A DNA stretch of 40,550 bases from Candidatus Zixiibacteriota bacterium (GCA_024277795.1 JAJRUL010000192.1:1-40550), one strand, 5' to 3'; positions 28,901-38,393 are shown, counted from the stretch's first letter. The notes: a model not told the origin generated them from the letters alone. Numbers and translations: made by a program.

Positions 28901-31839
28901 CTTGGCATCTCCGGATTCGGGTTGCGTATCTTAGCTAAATATGATGTACGAGGCTTAATATTCAATTCTTGTAATAGATGATAGTCACGGTTCCGTTTCT
29001 TCATCTTACTGACCTTACTATTCTTATCCATAAGATTGCCAAAAGTTATCGCATCAGCAGGACAAGCTTGTTGACAAGCGACAACGATATCACCATCTCG
29101 AACTTCACGCTTTTCAAGTTTCGCCGTCTTCTTACCTGCATTGATCCTCTGCACACAATAGGAACACTTCTCCATAACACCACGAGAGCGGACAGTGACA
29201 TCAGGATTCTGTGCCATTTTGACAACTTCGGGATAATCTTTCGTGAAGTTAAAGAAGTTAAACCGACGAACTTTGTACGGGCAGTTGTTTGCACAATAAC
29301 GAGTACCAATACAGCGGTTGTACACCATCGTATTAAGGCCTTCTTTATCATGAGTCGTTGCGGCAACAGGACAAACCTGCTCGCATGGAGCGAGTTCACA
29401 ATGTGCGCAAGCAACAGGCTGATGAACCATCTCCGGCTCTTCAACTGAACCTGAGAAGTACCGATCAATTCTGATCCAGTGCATCTCACGTCCTTTTCGT
29501 GCCTCCACCTTACCGACAATCGGGATATTGTTTTCACTCTGACACGCTATTGTACAGGCATTACAACCAGAACAGGTTGTCAGATCTATAGCCATTCCCC
29601 ACTGATATCCTTCAGTATATTCATAATCATCCCATAATGATAATAATGGAGGGTGCTCTACCATCTCTTTTATTACTTCAGGATCTTTCCGATATTCCTC
29701 AATCGTCGCTTCACGAACGATAGGACGACCTTCCATACTTCCATGATCTTGCAGATTTGCAAGCTCAAAAGTTCCCGTAGTACGCTCAACCTTTGCACCA
29801 GTTGCAATCGCAAGACTTGAACTATTGCGTAGCCTACTACAATTGACCCCGACGTTATTACCAACACGTCCTGAGCGAGTATGACCGTAACCCAAGGCAA
29901 GCCCGACACAATGATCCGCATGCCCCGGAACAATCCAGGCGGGAATCGATAATTCATGACCATTAAGTGTTATGCGAACCATATCTTCGTTTGCAACACC
30001 GAGATCTTTTGCTGTTGCAGGACTAATCGTGGCAACATTATCCCATGAAATCTTTGTAATTGGATCTGGTAGCTCCTGCAACCACCCATTGTTTGCAGAA
30101 CCTTGAGTACCAAGCGTTCGACAAGTATGAAAAACTATATCGTAACCATCAGTGACTTTTGACTGCCGAGAAATTTTGTTTCCATTAGCACTAACTCTTA
30201 CTGCCTTGTATGCGGTGCCTTTAATAACTCCATCATGTAAATACCTACGCCAGGTCTTTTCAAAATTAGACTTAACTTTTGGCTTCCACGTCTCACGAAC
30301 AAGATCATGCCCAGCTACAGACTGACCCGTTACAATCAACGACAAAAGCTCAACAGCTGACTTACCGTTAAATAGTGGCTCAATCAGAGGCTGAATCATA
30401 CCAACTGTACCATCAGCTGATCGAGTGTCGCCCCAGCTCTCTAAATAATGCGCCTTTGGGATGTGCCACAACACTTCATTTGAAGTCTCATCAACACGCT
30501 CACTCAGATGTATTGATCGCTTCACTTTTTTAAGTGCTTTACTGAACTCAAGATCAACAGGTGCATTGTAAACCGGATTGCCACCCAACATCACTAAAGC
30601 TCCAACCTTGCCCGACCTCATATCTTTAGTAAGGGTTTTGAAGCTCGACATATCAGAGAACTCTGAATCAAGTGGCTCGACATATTCAACAGTTTTTCCG
30701 TTGTTACCTAGTGCATCATTGAGAACCATCACCAAAGCATGAATTTCTGGGGGTTGATTAGCTCCCGCCAAAACAAGCGAACGCCCTTTATTTGCAAGCA
30801 AGTCTTTTGCTAAAGGCTTCAGCCACTTAGAAGCAGATGCAGATAATGATCCACCTAAACCTGCACGTAAGCTGTGCTTTAACCCTTGAGCTGAAAGCTC
30901 ATCGGCCAACGCAAATGCAAAATTCGCAATATCGGTCGGCTTCAAACGCAATCTATGATCAGCCATCGCACCAGTTGGCGAATAAAGACTTTCCACAGTG
31001 TACAAACGATTCATTTCATCTTTTTCAGAGTCAAGCGAACGTCCCTTTGCAAAACCGAGATTTGCTACGATGCTATCATTTTCAGTAAGAAGGAAGTCAG
31101 AATCTATCGAAAGCAGGACTTTGGCCTTGGCATAGGCATATATTGGCCTAAGTCTTTTACCTGATGCAAGTGCAATTCCTGTGTAGATATTTTCATCTGC
31201 TGACGGTGCCCATGAAACCCATTTTGCTTTTGGATACCTCTTTGTAAATGCAGTTTTCAAACGCATCATAGTTGGAGACGAAAACGGTTCAGATAATACT
31301 GCCAGCCCCGCACCTTTCTTTGCACTATATTCCGCTCCAAGAGTTAACCAGAATGCGACAAAATCGTCCCACTTCCTGGTAACACCAATCTCCAATAAAG
31401 ACTGAGAACGATCAGGATCATATAAATCTAAAATAGTAGACTGAATCTCAGCTGTAGACTTGCCAAGACTCGAAGGGTGTAGTGCATTTCCCTCTAGTTT
31501 TGTCGGCCTTCCTTCATGACTCTCAACTACTAACCCATAAGCATAATTGCCCGAGGGCATTGTAGTAGCATACTTCTGAGCAATGCCAGGAATTATCTCC
31601 TCAGGAGCCTTCACATACGGAACAATTTTTTCAACAGGTCGCCTGCATCCCGCCAATCCAGCAAGAGCCATTGAGGCCCCCATGATCGTGAGGAAGCTCC
31701 TACGAGACCATGAGTTATCCATCTCCGATGCACCCTGCGGGAATTCACGCTCAACCCATTCCCTAAACTCAGGAGTATTTCCCAGCTGATCTAAAGAACG
31801 CCAGTATTCTTTCCCGTTGATGCGTGGCTTATCTTTCAT
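28897..31839 (-). CDS. actB: Alternative Complex III subunit ActB, fused molybdopterin-like and Fe-S protein
   Basis: About 980 residues from the ATG at 31839, which overlaps the actA stop (ATGA) and has AGGA eight bases upstream; an ATG at 31848 is the alternative. A twin-arginine motif [11 protein letters not shown] lies about residue 45, ending in a Cys (LAGC), so export by Tat. The first two thirds resemble a molybdopterin oxidoreductase (no cofactor is expected in ACIII). The last third has four cysteine clusters: [37 protein letters not shown] and CSYC...CQQACP, for three 4Fe-4S and one 3Fe-4S or similar clusters. It faces the periplasm. Confidence 0.96.
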   Translation of the reverse strand: MKDKPRINGKEYWRSLDQLGNTPEFREWVEREFPQGASEMDNSWSRRSFLTIMGASMALAGLAGCRRPVEKIVPYVKAPEEIIPGIAQKYATTMPSGNYAYGLVVESHEGRPTKLEGNALHPSSLGKSTAEIQSTILDLYDPDRSQSLLEIGVTRKWDDFVAFWLTLGAEYSAKKGAGLAVLSEPFSSPTMMRLKTAFTKRYPKAKWVSWAPSADENIYTGIALASGKRLRPIYAYAKAKVLLSIDSDFLLTENDSIVANLGFAKGRSLDSEKDEMNRLYTVESLYSPTGAMADHRLRLKPTDIANFAFALADELSAQGLKHSLRAGLGGSLSASASKWLKPLAKDLLANKGRSLVLAGANQPPEIHALVMVLNDALGNNGKTVEYVEPLDSEFSDMSSFKTLTKDMRSGKVGALVMLGGNPVYNAPVDLEFSKALKKVKRSIHLSERVDETSNEVLWHIPKAHYLESWGDTRSADGTVGMIQPLIEPLFNGKSAVELLSLIVTGQSVAGHDLVRETWKPKVKSNFEKTWRRYLHDGVIKGTAYKAVRVSANGNKISRQSKVTDGYDIVFHTCRTLGTQGSANNGWLQELPDPITKISWDNVATISPATAKDLGVANEDMVRITLNGHELSIPAWIVPGHADHCVGLALGYGHTRSGRVGNNVGVNCSRLRNSSSLAIATGAKVERTTGTFELANLQDHGSMEGRPIVREATIEEYRKDPEVIKEMVEHPPLLSLWDDYEYTEGYQWGMAIDLTTCSGCNACTIACQSENNIPIVGKVEARKGREMHWIRIDRYFSGSVEEPEMVHQPVACAHCELAPCEQVCPVAATTHDKEGLNTMVYNRCIGTRYCANNCPYKVRRFNFFNFTKDYPEVVKMAQNPDVTVRSRGVMEKCSYCVQRINAGKKTAKLEKREVRDGDIVVACQQACPADAITFGNLMDKNSKVSKMKKRNRDYHLLQELNIKPRTSYLAKIRNPNPEMPS

Positions 31840-32483
31840 CGATGACATCCTGTGCAGTCTTCCGGTGGTTGAATTGTACGCTCCTTACGAACAGAAGCGA
31901 CAAAAGCATCATGATCAGGACCGGGGACCCACTCCATATCAGTTATTTTATCTTTTGGTCGTAAATTCGGGTCAGGATTACGGTGGCAGTCAAGACACCA
32001 ACTCATACTGAGGGGCTTTTCCTGCTGCACTACATCCATTTGATCTATTCGCCCATGACAACTCACACAACCAACACCTGCATTGAGATGGAGGGAATGA
32101 TCAAAATACGCATAATCAGGCAATTTGTGGATTCGTACCCACTCAATAGGCTTGCCTGTCGCCCAACTATCATATACTGGTGCTAATTTTGGATTCTCTA
32201 TTCCTATCATTGTATGACAATTCATACAAGTCTTGACAGGCGGGATATTGGAAACAGCTGAGGTCTCAACTGAGACATGGCAATACCGACAGTCAATACC
32301 TAGATCCCCTGCGTGCAATTTGTGGCTATATACAACAGGTTGAGTCGGACGATAGCCAACATCAGTATATTTCGGAGAGCCGTAATACCAAAGCCCCCCA
32401 ACTACATTCATACCACCAAGTACAATTAGTATGGCAATAACTACTGGTAAGCGGTTTGTCCACCTTGGAAATATCTGTGCCAA
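31836..32483 (-). CDS. actA: Alternative Complex III subunit ActA, pentaheme cytochrome c
   Basis: 215 residues. One N-terminal membrane helix (about 12-32) and five CxxCH heme motifs: CRYCH, CMNCH, CVSCH, CLDCH and CTGCH, the last at the C-terminus. It accepts electrons from the ActB clusters and passes them to ActE. The start is a TTG with no clear ribosome site. It is the first gene of the operon, after a long leader. Confidence 0.96.
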   Translation of the reverse strand: MAQIFPRWTNRLPVVIAILIVLGGMNVVGGLWYYGSPKYTDVGYRPTQPVVYSHKLHAGDLGIDCRYCHVSVETSAVSNIPPVKTCMNCHTMIGIENPKLAPVYDSWATGKPIEWVRIHKLPDYAYFDHSLHLNAGVGCVSCHGRIDQMDVVQQEKPLSMSWCLDCHRNPDPNLRPKDKITDMEWVPGPDHDAFVASVRKERTIQPPEDCTGCHR

Positions 32484-32622
32484 TTTATTGCTCTATCCTA
32501 ATACAACCCGCAAATTGTCAAACAACAATGCCCGGTCATAACCTATCTTTAGTTCATAGTTTCAAACAAAAAAAGCTATCGACTCAACCAATAATCACTC
32601 CGAGTTAAGCCTACAGTCGAGG

Positions 32623-32651
32623 AGGATAATCGATACCAAGTCGGTTGTCAA
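32623..32651 (-). promoter_or_regulatory. Probable promoter of the act/caa3 operon
   Basis: Minus strand TTGACA (32651-32646), 17-base spacer, TATCCT (32628-32623; 4/6). It would give a leader of roughly 130 bases before actA. A second TTGACA at 32521-32516 lies too close to the start codon to be used easily. Confidence 0.5.
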
Positions 32652-32717
32652 CATCAAACTGGAGAGTAGGGCACCACTTAGTCCATGAATTTTCAAAATA
32701 GCTTCTCCGATTATTTT

Positions 32718-32746
32718 CTGACCAATAGAAACATATATGCTATAAT
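32718..32746 (+). promoter_or_regulatory. Plus-strand extended -10 promoter-like site
   Basis: CTGACC (32718-32723), 17-base spacer, TATAAT (32741-32746) preceded by TGC, which makes an extended -10. Transcription from it would run antisense into the ctaB 3' end; no plus-strand gene follows nearby. It may be chance in AT-rich DNA. Confidence 0.35.
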
Positions 32747-32860
32747 GTGATCAACAAATATTATCCAAGAAAATTATAGTTTCAGTCAGGAAAATATATA
32801 TCTCTCCAATAAACCAAAAACAACTGTGATAGTTTTTAGAGAAGCAGGACAAAATAGTGG

Positions 32861-33739
32861 TCAAATCAATCCCGCAACAAAGCCATCGAGCATTATTGCT
32901 GTAAACAAACCGAATAAGTAGAGAATAGAATACCCAAATAGTCCTCTAAAGGCTTTTTCATCCAATGAAGCTCTGAGAGCGTAAGCCTTCGAGATAAACA
33001 AACCACCAAGCACCACAGCTATTAGCGAATAAAACCAGCCTGCAGCAGTTAAAGTCAGAGCAAGACTGACAATAACAACTACAACAGAGTAGTAGAATAT
33101 CTGTTTGACAGTTGATTTATCCCCTTTGATTAGTGGCATCATCGGCAAACGAACCTCACGATAATCCTCTTTACAATACAGAGCGAGTGCCCAAAAATGT
33201 GGTGGTGTCCAGAAAAAAATAATTGCAAAAAGAATCCAGGGAGTTAGGGCCATCTCTCCTGTTACTGCTGTCCAAGCCCCAACTGGAGCCATTGCTCCTG
33301 CAATCCCCCCAATTACAATATTCTGAGGAGTATTTGGTTTGAGATATAAAGTATAGAAGAATGCATAGAAAAGGATATTGCCTAAGGCCAAACCTGCAGT
33401 TAAAACATTAAAGAAATACGCAAAAAGTGCAACACCAGAAAGCCCTATAACAGTAGAAAAAATAAGGGCATGAGTCGGGCTGAGTTTGTTCTGAGGAAGT
33501 GGGCGACGAGATGAAGTCCTTTTCATCAGTGAATCGATATTTCTTTCAAAATATTGATTCAAAGCATTTGCTGACCCCCCAGACAAATACAAACCTAGCA
33601 GGACGAGAAGGAATTTTCCAGGTTCCGTGAGAAAACTTCCCTCTAGCACCAAAGCAGTCGCTCCAGTAAAAATGACGAGAAACATTATAGATGGTTTCGT
33701 CAATTCGAGATAACTGGACAAATATGATCGCAATTTCAA
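32861..33739 (-). CDS. ctaB: Heme O synthase (protoheme IX farnesyltransferase)
   Basis: About 292 residues, with about nine membrane helices. The prenyltransferase motif NQYFERNIDSLMKRT and the second loop FFWTPPHFWALAL are clear. It adds farnesyl to heme B, making heme O for CtaA. No ATG exists near the N-terminus; the frame reaches a TTG at 33772, but the TTG at 33739 (AAGG nine bases before it) fits better, and the family sequence YLELTKPSIM begins just after. It has its own strong promoter and stands apart from the act operon. Confidence 0.94.
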   Translation of the reverse strand: MKLRSYLSSYLELTKPSIMFLVIFTGATALVLEGSFLTEPGKFLLVLLGLYLSGGSANALNQYFERNIDSLMKRTSSRRPLPQNKLSPTHALIFSTVIGLSGVALFAYFFNVLTAGLALGNILFYAFFYTLYLKPNTPQNIVIGGIAGAMAPVGAWTAVTGEMALTPWILFAIIFFWTPPHFWALALYCKEDYREVRLPMMPLIKGDKSTVKQIFYYSVVVVIVSLALTLTAAGWFYSLIAVVLGGLFISKAYALRASLDEKAFRGLFGYSILYLFGLFTAIMLDGFVAGLI

Positions 33740-33790
33740 ATGGTATAACCTTATTGTTGAACGTTCTTTCAATTACTGACAACAACCAAC

Positions 33791-33810
33791 AGTTTCCATT
33801 GGAACTTGTT
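33791..33810. promoter_or_regulatory. Overlapping palindromes in the ctaB leader
   Basis: GGAAC-TT-GTTCC (33799-33810) is a perfect hyphenated palindrome and overlaps TTCCA-T-TGGAA (33792-33802), also perfect. They lie about 50-70 bases after the predicted start of transcription. A regulator site or alternative RNA hairpins are possible. Confidence 0.35.
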
Positions 33811-33868
33811 CCTCAAAACACCCGGTTCTTTCTCATCAGGCCAATAAACATCGGTTGAGTTAGTCCAG

Positions 33869-33896
33869 ATTATACCTTTTTACATCCTTTTGTCAA
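33869..33896 (-). promoter_or_regulatory. Near-perfect sigma-70 promoter for ctaB
   Basis: Minus strand TTGACA (33896-33891) and TATAAT (33874-33869), both perfect consensus, with a 16-base spacer. Leader of roughly 90-120 bases before ctaB. Confidence 0.85.
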
Positions 33897-34018
33897 CTAC
33901 TGCGTATTGGAAATACCCGATTTACAGTAAAAAACGGATTTTATGGAACCACTCGGCCATATTGATCGTTGTACTTGAACGTAAAATATGACAGACAGTA
34001 TTTCAGATTGCAGATAAC

Positions 34019-34717
34019 TTGAAACCATCGATTTCAATAATAATCCCGACGCTCAATGAAGAGTCTGGTATCGCACAGCTTCTTACGTACCTCCAAAAAC
34101 TAGATTCAACTGCTGAAATCATCGTAGTTGACGGTGGCTCAACTGATCACACTAGAAAAATTGCACAACAGTTCACAACATGTATTGAGTCAAATCGAGG
34201 ACGAGGCTTACAGCTTAATGAGGGGGCAAGATACAGTAGCGGGCACATACTATGGTTTGTCCATGCTGACTGCCTGCCACCAAGTAATGCTGTGCGTACA
34301 ATAATCGAATCGTTGGAATCACCCGAAGTCGTTGGCGGAGCTTTTGAGTACACATTTTCGGATGAACGCTGGTTCTACAAGTTTATTGCCAAGCAATCAA
34401 ATCGTAAAAACAGACTGTTAAAACGAGTCTATGGTGATATGGGGATCTTTATCAAACGTGAGATATTTGAAGAAATGAACGGATTTCGTGAGGGATATCT
34501 GATGGAAGATTTTGAATTCAGTCGGCGTTTACGAAAAAAAGGGCAGATTAGGATTCTTCCTGACAAGATAGAAACATCCGCAAGACAATGGCAAGCACAG
34601 GGTATACTAAAAAAGATGATGCGTGATTGCATGACCAAAATCGCTTATCAGCTCGGTATTGACAACAAGATACTCTATAACAGCTACTACAAGGGAAAAC
34701 ATGACTTACTTAAATAA
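34019..34717 (+). CDS. Family 2 glycosyltransferase, TIGR04283-like
   Basis: 232 residues. GT-A fold: SISIIIPTLNEE at the start, IIVVDGGSTDHT (nucleotide-sugar site), FVHADCLPP as the DxD-like metal motif and LMEDFEFSRRL as the base region. The short length, the HAD motif and the adjacent DUF547 gene match the TIGR04283 group, which includes proteins annotated for arsenosugar synthesis. Substrate is not determined. The start is TTG (a stop lies 30 bases upstream in frame), with no clear ribosome site. It overlaps the next gene by 17 bases. Confidence 0.87.
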   Translation: MKPSISIIIPTLNEESGIAQLLTYLQKLDSTAEIIVVDGGSTDHTRKIAQQFTTCIESNRGRGLQLNEGARYSSGHILWFVHADCLPPSNAVRTIIESLESPEVVGGAFEYTFSDERWFYKFIAKQSNRKNRLLKRVYGDMGIFIKREIFEEMNGFREGYLMEDFEFSRRLRKKGQIRILPDKIETSARQWQAQGILKKMMRDCMTKIAYQLGIDNKILYNSYYKGKHDLLK

Positions 34718-35528
34718 ACAGCTTAAAAGCGTAGTATTACTATTCATGCTGACTATCCTGCTGACCACTGGAAAAGTTATAGGCAAATCTTTTGACCACA
34801 CATATACATCGTATCAATCACTCCTATCAACATTCATGGAAAACGGTCTGGTTGACTATTCAGCTATGCAGGTAGATAAGATATTACTTGAGAATGCAAT
34901 TGCAGATCTTTCTGCACTCACAAAAGATCAATTCGATAGTTTTACTCGAGACCAGAAGGTAGCATACCTAATCAATGCGTATAATCTTTATACGATCCAA
35001 TCCATTATTGATGCTTACCCGGTCAGTAGTATCAAGAAAATCAAAGGTGTATGGAATAAGAGAAAGTTCAAGATTGCCGGAGAGGAATTGACTCTCGATA
35101 ATGTTGAACATGATCTGCTTCGCAAAACCTTTCATGAACCTCGTATACATGTTGCTGTTGTGTGTGCCTCCATATCATGCCCTGAACTTTGGGATCATCC
35201 TTTTACACCGAATTCTCTTGAATCTCAATTGGAATTGAGATCATCTGCATTTGCTAATGATACAACACGGAATCGTGTTGATACAGCATCAGGTATAATC
35301 TATCTCTCCCGAATATTCAAATGGTACGGTTCGGACTTTGAGTCATACCGTCAAGAATCAAGCTTCTCCTCTCTTGGCAAAAAGAAAGCAGGGGTTTTAG
35401 CTTTTCTATCTCAATACTGGCCACAATCTATTCAGATGGCATTACAGAATAAGAAACTCCGCACGAAATATCTAAAGTATGACTGGAACCTGAACGAACC
35501 TGTCAGAAAAACAACAGCAAAACGTTAA
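34701..35528 (+). CDS. DUF547 exported protein
   Basis: 275 residues from the ATG at 34701, which has AAGGG five bases upstream; the frame opens earlier but inside the glycosyltransferase. A hydrophobic N-terminal segment (about 10-26) suggests a signal peptide. The DUF547 pattern is AYLINAYNLYTIQSIIDAYPVSSI, then NVEHDLLRKTFHEPRIHVAVVCASISCP, with Cys and His residues that are conserved in the family. The biochemical function of DUF547 is not established to my knowledge; pairing with the upstream glycosyltransferase suggests a shared pathway. Confidence 0.87.
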   Translation: MTYLNKQLKSVVLLFMLTILLTTGKVIGKSFDHTYTSYQSLLSTFMENGLVDYSAMQVDKILLENAIADLSALTKDQFDSFTRDQKVAYLINAYNLYTIQSIIDAYPVSSIKKIKGVWNKRKFKIAGEELTLDNVEHDLLRKTFHEPRIHVAVVCASISCPELWDHPFTPNSLESQLELRSSAFANDTTRNRVDTASGIIYLSRIFKWYGSDFESYRQESSFSSLGKKKAGVLAFLSQYWPQSIQMALQNKKLRTKYLKYDWNLNEPVRKTTAKR

Positions 35529-35631
35529 TTCAGAATTTAGAAGCTTTGATTGCCGTCAGGATTGAACCCTAAGGATAGATCCAGCCAAACAGCAGAGTTG
35601 CGTCGGACAAATAATATTGTATTATTGAGGT

Positions 35632-37053
35632 ATGTCCGACTTGAAGACTCATTATATTACCGAACCAAGTGATTTCCCACAGCATAAGGTTTTACAGATC
35701 ATGGGAACTATCACTATTATGCTGGCCCTACCAGCATTCTTGTTTCTTTTCGAATGGAAGACCACGGCAGTCGCAGGATATTTTGGGCTACTGAGTCTGC
35801 TCATCATCAGTTGTTTCCCTCGGTTCGCCTACTTTCTGTTTCTTGGGTCAACAGCCATATTTGCACCGTATTACCTCAATTGGATGGCAATACATCCCTA
35901 TGACCTCACGTTTGCAGTTCTCCTGCTATCTATTGTGCTTGATTTTCTTTTTCACAGGAATTCAAATTTCCGCCATACAAAACTTGATATTGCTTTCATC
36001 TTGCTGATTGTAACAACTATTGTCTCAGCTATTTTTGCTTTTGACATCTCAAAATCAATTGTTGCAGTACTGCGTATCTGTTTAGTGTACTTTGCTTTTC
36101 GAATTACTATGAAGTTTGGAATTGAACTAACTGTACGTCGTTTAATCACTGTATATATTTGGCAAACGACATTATTTGCTACTATTGTCTTTCTTGAATC
36201 ACTGCAATCAGGTGGTGCTGTACGCAGTTTCGGAGTTTCAGGACCTGCTATACGCTACTTCATTGTTACTGCATTTCCAATGTCGCTCGCATTCTTAATT
36301 TGGTCACGGACTTTTTTCGCAAGAGTTGGATACACTTTTTCTTGTCTTCTTATGGGCTTAGGACTTTTGGCAACACAATCACGTGCTCCGATTGTTGCAT
36401 TGATCATAACTGTACCAGTTCTCTTATGGGGGACATTTAGAAAAGCGAAGCGGGAAAAAAACAAACAAACAATTAGGATGACCAAGTACATCCTCATACC
36501 GCTAATACTACTTATTATTGTTGTCATTGCATTTGCAGACACACAATTTGGTGCTGTCCTCGTTCGAATAAACAGGTTGATCGATTCAATTCAGCATCCC
36601 CAGGGAACAATTGCAACACGACTCGTACTCTGGAGTGCCGCACTGAAAGCATTTCAAACATCCCCTATCGTAGGAATTGGAATAGGGAATATGAAAATCC
36701 TTTCGCAGATCCTTCCTGAGCTTCGAACTGTCCCTCTCTGGATATGGGTAAAGGGAATGTCTGCTCACAATGTACTTCTACACTATCTTGCAGAGACAGG
36801 TATCACAGGAACAGTTGCACTCCTTTTTCTCTTTGGGCGTACTTATTATTCTGCTCTTAGAAGTCGTAATCTTTGTAATGATCCCGCTGTCGGAACAGCA
36901 TTATGGATCTCGGCTTTTGTCTGCTTCATTACACTATTTTACGAACAGAACTGGACGTGGGGACAACCTGGATATGTTTTGTCTTTCCTTTTCGGACTCA
37001 TCGCCGCTGAAGAATATCGACACAACAGACCTGTACCAAACAATGATGAGTAG
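35632..37053 (+). CDS. O-antigen ligase/polymerase-like membrane protein
   Basis: 473 residues with about ten to twelve membrane helices and the Wzy/WaaL-type segment GIGIGNM followed by SAHNVLLHYLAETGITG, the periplasmic loop of O-antigen ligase-domain proteins. It probably joins or polymerises a lipid-linked glycan at the outer face of the inner membrane, but ligase and polymerase cannot be told apart. The ATG at 35632 is only one base after GAGG; a TTG at 35641 is better spaced and may be the true start. The end overlaps the next gene by 11 bases. Confidence 0.85.
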   Translation: MSDLKTHYITEPSDFPQHKVLQIMGTITIMLALPAFLFLFEWKTTAVAGYFGLLSLLIISCFPRFAYFLFLGSTAIFAPYYLNWMAIHPYDLTFAVLLLSIVLDFLFHRNSNFRHTKLDIAFILLIVTTIVSAIFAFDISKSIVAVLRICLVYFAFRITMKFGIELTVRRLITVYIWQTTLFATIVFLESLQSGGAVRSFGVSGPAIRYFIVTAFPMSLAFLIWSRTFFARVGYTFSCLLMGLGLLATQSRAPIVALIITVPVLLWGTFRKAKREKNKQTIRMTKYILIPLILLIIVVIAFADTQFGAVLVRINRLIDSIQHPQGTIATRLVLWSAALKAFQTSPIVGIGIGNMKILSQILPELRTVPLWIWVKGMSAHNVLLHYLAETGITGTVALLFLFGRTYYSALRSRNLCNDPAVGTALWISAFVCFITLFYEQNWTWGQPGYVLSFLFGLIAAEEYRHNRPVPNNDE

Positions 37054-37864
37054 TATTCCTATAACGCACTCAGATATCATCGCATTTCGAAGAAAGATTC
37101 GCACCTTCTATAAGAAACATCGCAGAGATCTACCGTTTCGCAACACTACTGATCCATATCGAATCACTATCTCGGAGATTATGCTTCAACAGACACAAGT
37201 TGACAGGGTTCTCCCTTACTATCAGGAATGGATAAAGCGATGGTCTGGATGGACTGAACTCGCCTTAGCATCACGTAAGGAGCTTTTAACTCAATGGAGC
37301 GGTCTTGGTTATAACCGAAGAGCTATGTACCTTCAAGAGATAGCCAAACGGGTCGTGAACGATTTTAACTCAAAACTACCTTTGACAGAGAAAGATCTCC
37401 TGACTCTTCCCGGTATTGGTCAATATACTGCACGTGCTATTTTAGTCTTTGCCTTCAACAAACAGATCCCCTGTATTGAAACAAATATCCGAAAAGTACT
37501 CATACACGAATTCAACTTAGATCCAACCACGTCCAAGAGTGATCTATTGGATGTAGCGCAGATTGTCATGCCAAACAGAGATGCTCGTAACTGGCACTAT
37601 GCATTAATGGACTACGGTGCACTGATGCTAAACAAAAGATCTCTGAATATATCTCCACAACAGAAACAGAGTCGTTTCATAGGTTCAAACCGACAGATTC
37701 GTGGGGAAATAATCAGACAGCTCACAACGAAGAAATCAGTGGGAATTAACATAATATCACAGACTCTCAAGCGATCAGTTAAAGATGTATCGACAGCCGT
37801 TGATTCGCTCATAAGCGAGGGGATTATCAGCTTGAGAAATAACAGGCTGTACCTCCGCAACTAA
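37043..37864 (+). CDS. MutY/endonuclease III-like DNA glycosylase without Fe-S cluster
   Basis: About 273 residues from the paired ATGs at 37043/37046; the frame runs back to 36770 but that part lies inside the O-antigen ligase gene. HhH-GPD fold: SEIMLQQTQVDRV (Glu44), the helix-hairpin-helix LPGIGQYTARAI, and IETNIRKV where MutY normally has an Asp (D to E at about 145). The four cysteines of the 4Fe-4S loop after MDYGAL are absent; instead comes a GSNRQIRG stretch and a winged-helix-like C-terminus (about 205-272) in place of the NUDIX-like domain. Probably a base excision repair enzyme acting on adenine mispaired with 8-oxoG or a related lesion; specificity is uncertain. Confidence 0.85.
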   Translation: MMSSIPITHSDIIAFRRKIRTFYKKHRRDLPFRNTTDPYRITISEIMLQQTQVDRVLPYYQEWIKRWSGWTELALASRKELLTQWSGLGYNRRAMYLQEIAKRVVNDFNSKLPLTEKDLLTLPGIGQYTARAILVFAFNKQIPCIETNIRKVLIHEFNLDPTTSKSDLLDVAQIVMPNRDARNWHYALMDYGALMLNKRSLNISPQQKQSRFIGSNRQIRGEIIRQLTTKKSVGINIISQTLKRSVKDVSTAVDSLISEGIISLRNNRLYLRN

Positions 37865-37902
37865 TATTGCATTTCATACTATTGTGATATATACTTAACA
37901 CT

Positions 37903-38295
37903 ATGAAGAATTCAGGATATGAAGGTAGGCAGGATGGTATTCGGACGTGGGTAACACCAACGATCGATACATTCGATAATCTCTATAGGGACCGTGAATA
38001 TGAAATCACGATGTCAATCCCAGAGTTCACTTGTGTCTGCCCCAAAACGGGACTACCTGATTTTGCCACCCTTACTTTGACCTACTATCCCGACCAGAAG
38101 TGTATTGAGCTAAAGAGCTTCAAAGAATACACTCTCGCCTTTCGCAATCAGGGCATTTTTCATGAAAACGTAGTGAACAAAATGGTTGATGATATCGTGG
38201 CCTCAATCAAGCCACGAAAGCTCAAACTAGTAGGTGTTTTTAATGCACGTGGTGGGATTAAAACAACGGTTACACGAAACTACCCAAATACATAA
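37903..38295 (+). CDS. queF: NADPH-dependent preQ0 reductase QueF
   Basis: 130 residues, unimodular QueF size. Active-site Cys46 lies in EFTCVCPKTGLPDF with the catalytic Asp just after, the NADPH-binding family motif appears as ELKSFKEY, and FRNQGIFHE and the C-terminal ARGGI follow. It reduces 7-cyano-7-deazaguanine to preQ1 for queuosine in tRNA. The start ATG at 37903 has no obvious ribosome site. No preQ1 riboswitch is visible in the 38 bases upstream, and no other queuosine gene is in the window. Confidence 0.94.
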   Translation: MKNSGYEGRQDGIRTWVTPTIDTFDNLYRDREYEITMSIPEFTCVCPKTGLPDFATLTLTYYPDQKCIELKSFKEYTLAFRNQGIFHENVVNKMVDDIVASIKPRKLKLVGVFNARGGIKTTVTRNYPNT

Positions 38296-38320
38296 ACCAT
38301 TGATTTCCTCTAACATAGAC

Positions 38321-38393
38321 TAATGAACAGCAACTAAAAAGATGCTTTACAGACCTTTGTATCTGCTCTAATTCATGTTCAAATAATGAACAG
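38321..38393. repeat. Short direct repeat and hairpin upstream of lipoprotein
   Basis: TAATGAACAG occurs at 38321-38330 and 38384-38393. The second copy is part of an inverted repeat TGTTCA (38376-38381) / TGAACA (38387-38392) with a 5-base loop. It is in the 223-base gap after queF; no T-run follows, so it is not a strong terminator. Confidence 0.4.

Larger units (their letters stand above)
32484..32860. other. 377-base intergenic region between actA and ctaB
   Basis: AT-rich spacer without a credible gene. It holds a probable minus-strand promoter for the act operon (32623-32651), a minus-strand T7 run in its leader (32574-32568) and a plus-strand promoter-like site (32718-32746) pointing back into ctaB. 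No clear terminator for ctaB is visible. Confidence 0.6.

Noticed and set aside
32493-32521. TTGACA box just before actA as the operon promoter
   Set aside because: Any matching -10 would put the transcript start within about ten bases of the start codon; the site at 32623-32651 fits better.
36770-37042. N-terminal extension of the MutY-like gene
   Set aside because: The extra 91 residues overlap the O-antigen ligase coding sequence in another frame, and the glycosylase fold begins only after the ATGs at 37043/37046.
37865-37902. preQ1 riboswitch before queF
   Set aside because: Only 38 bases separate the genes and no pseudoknot-like stem with the A-rich tail is visible.
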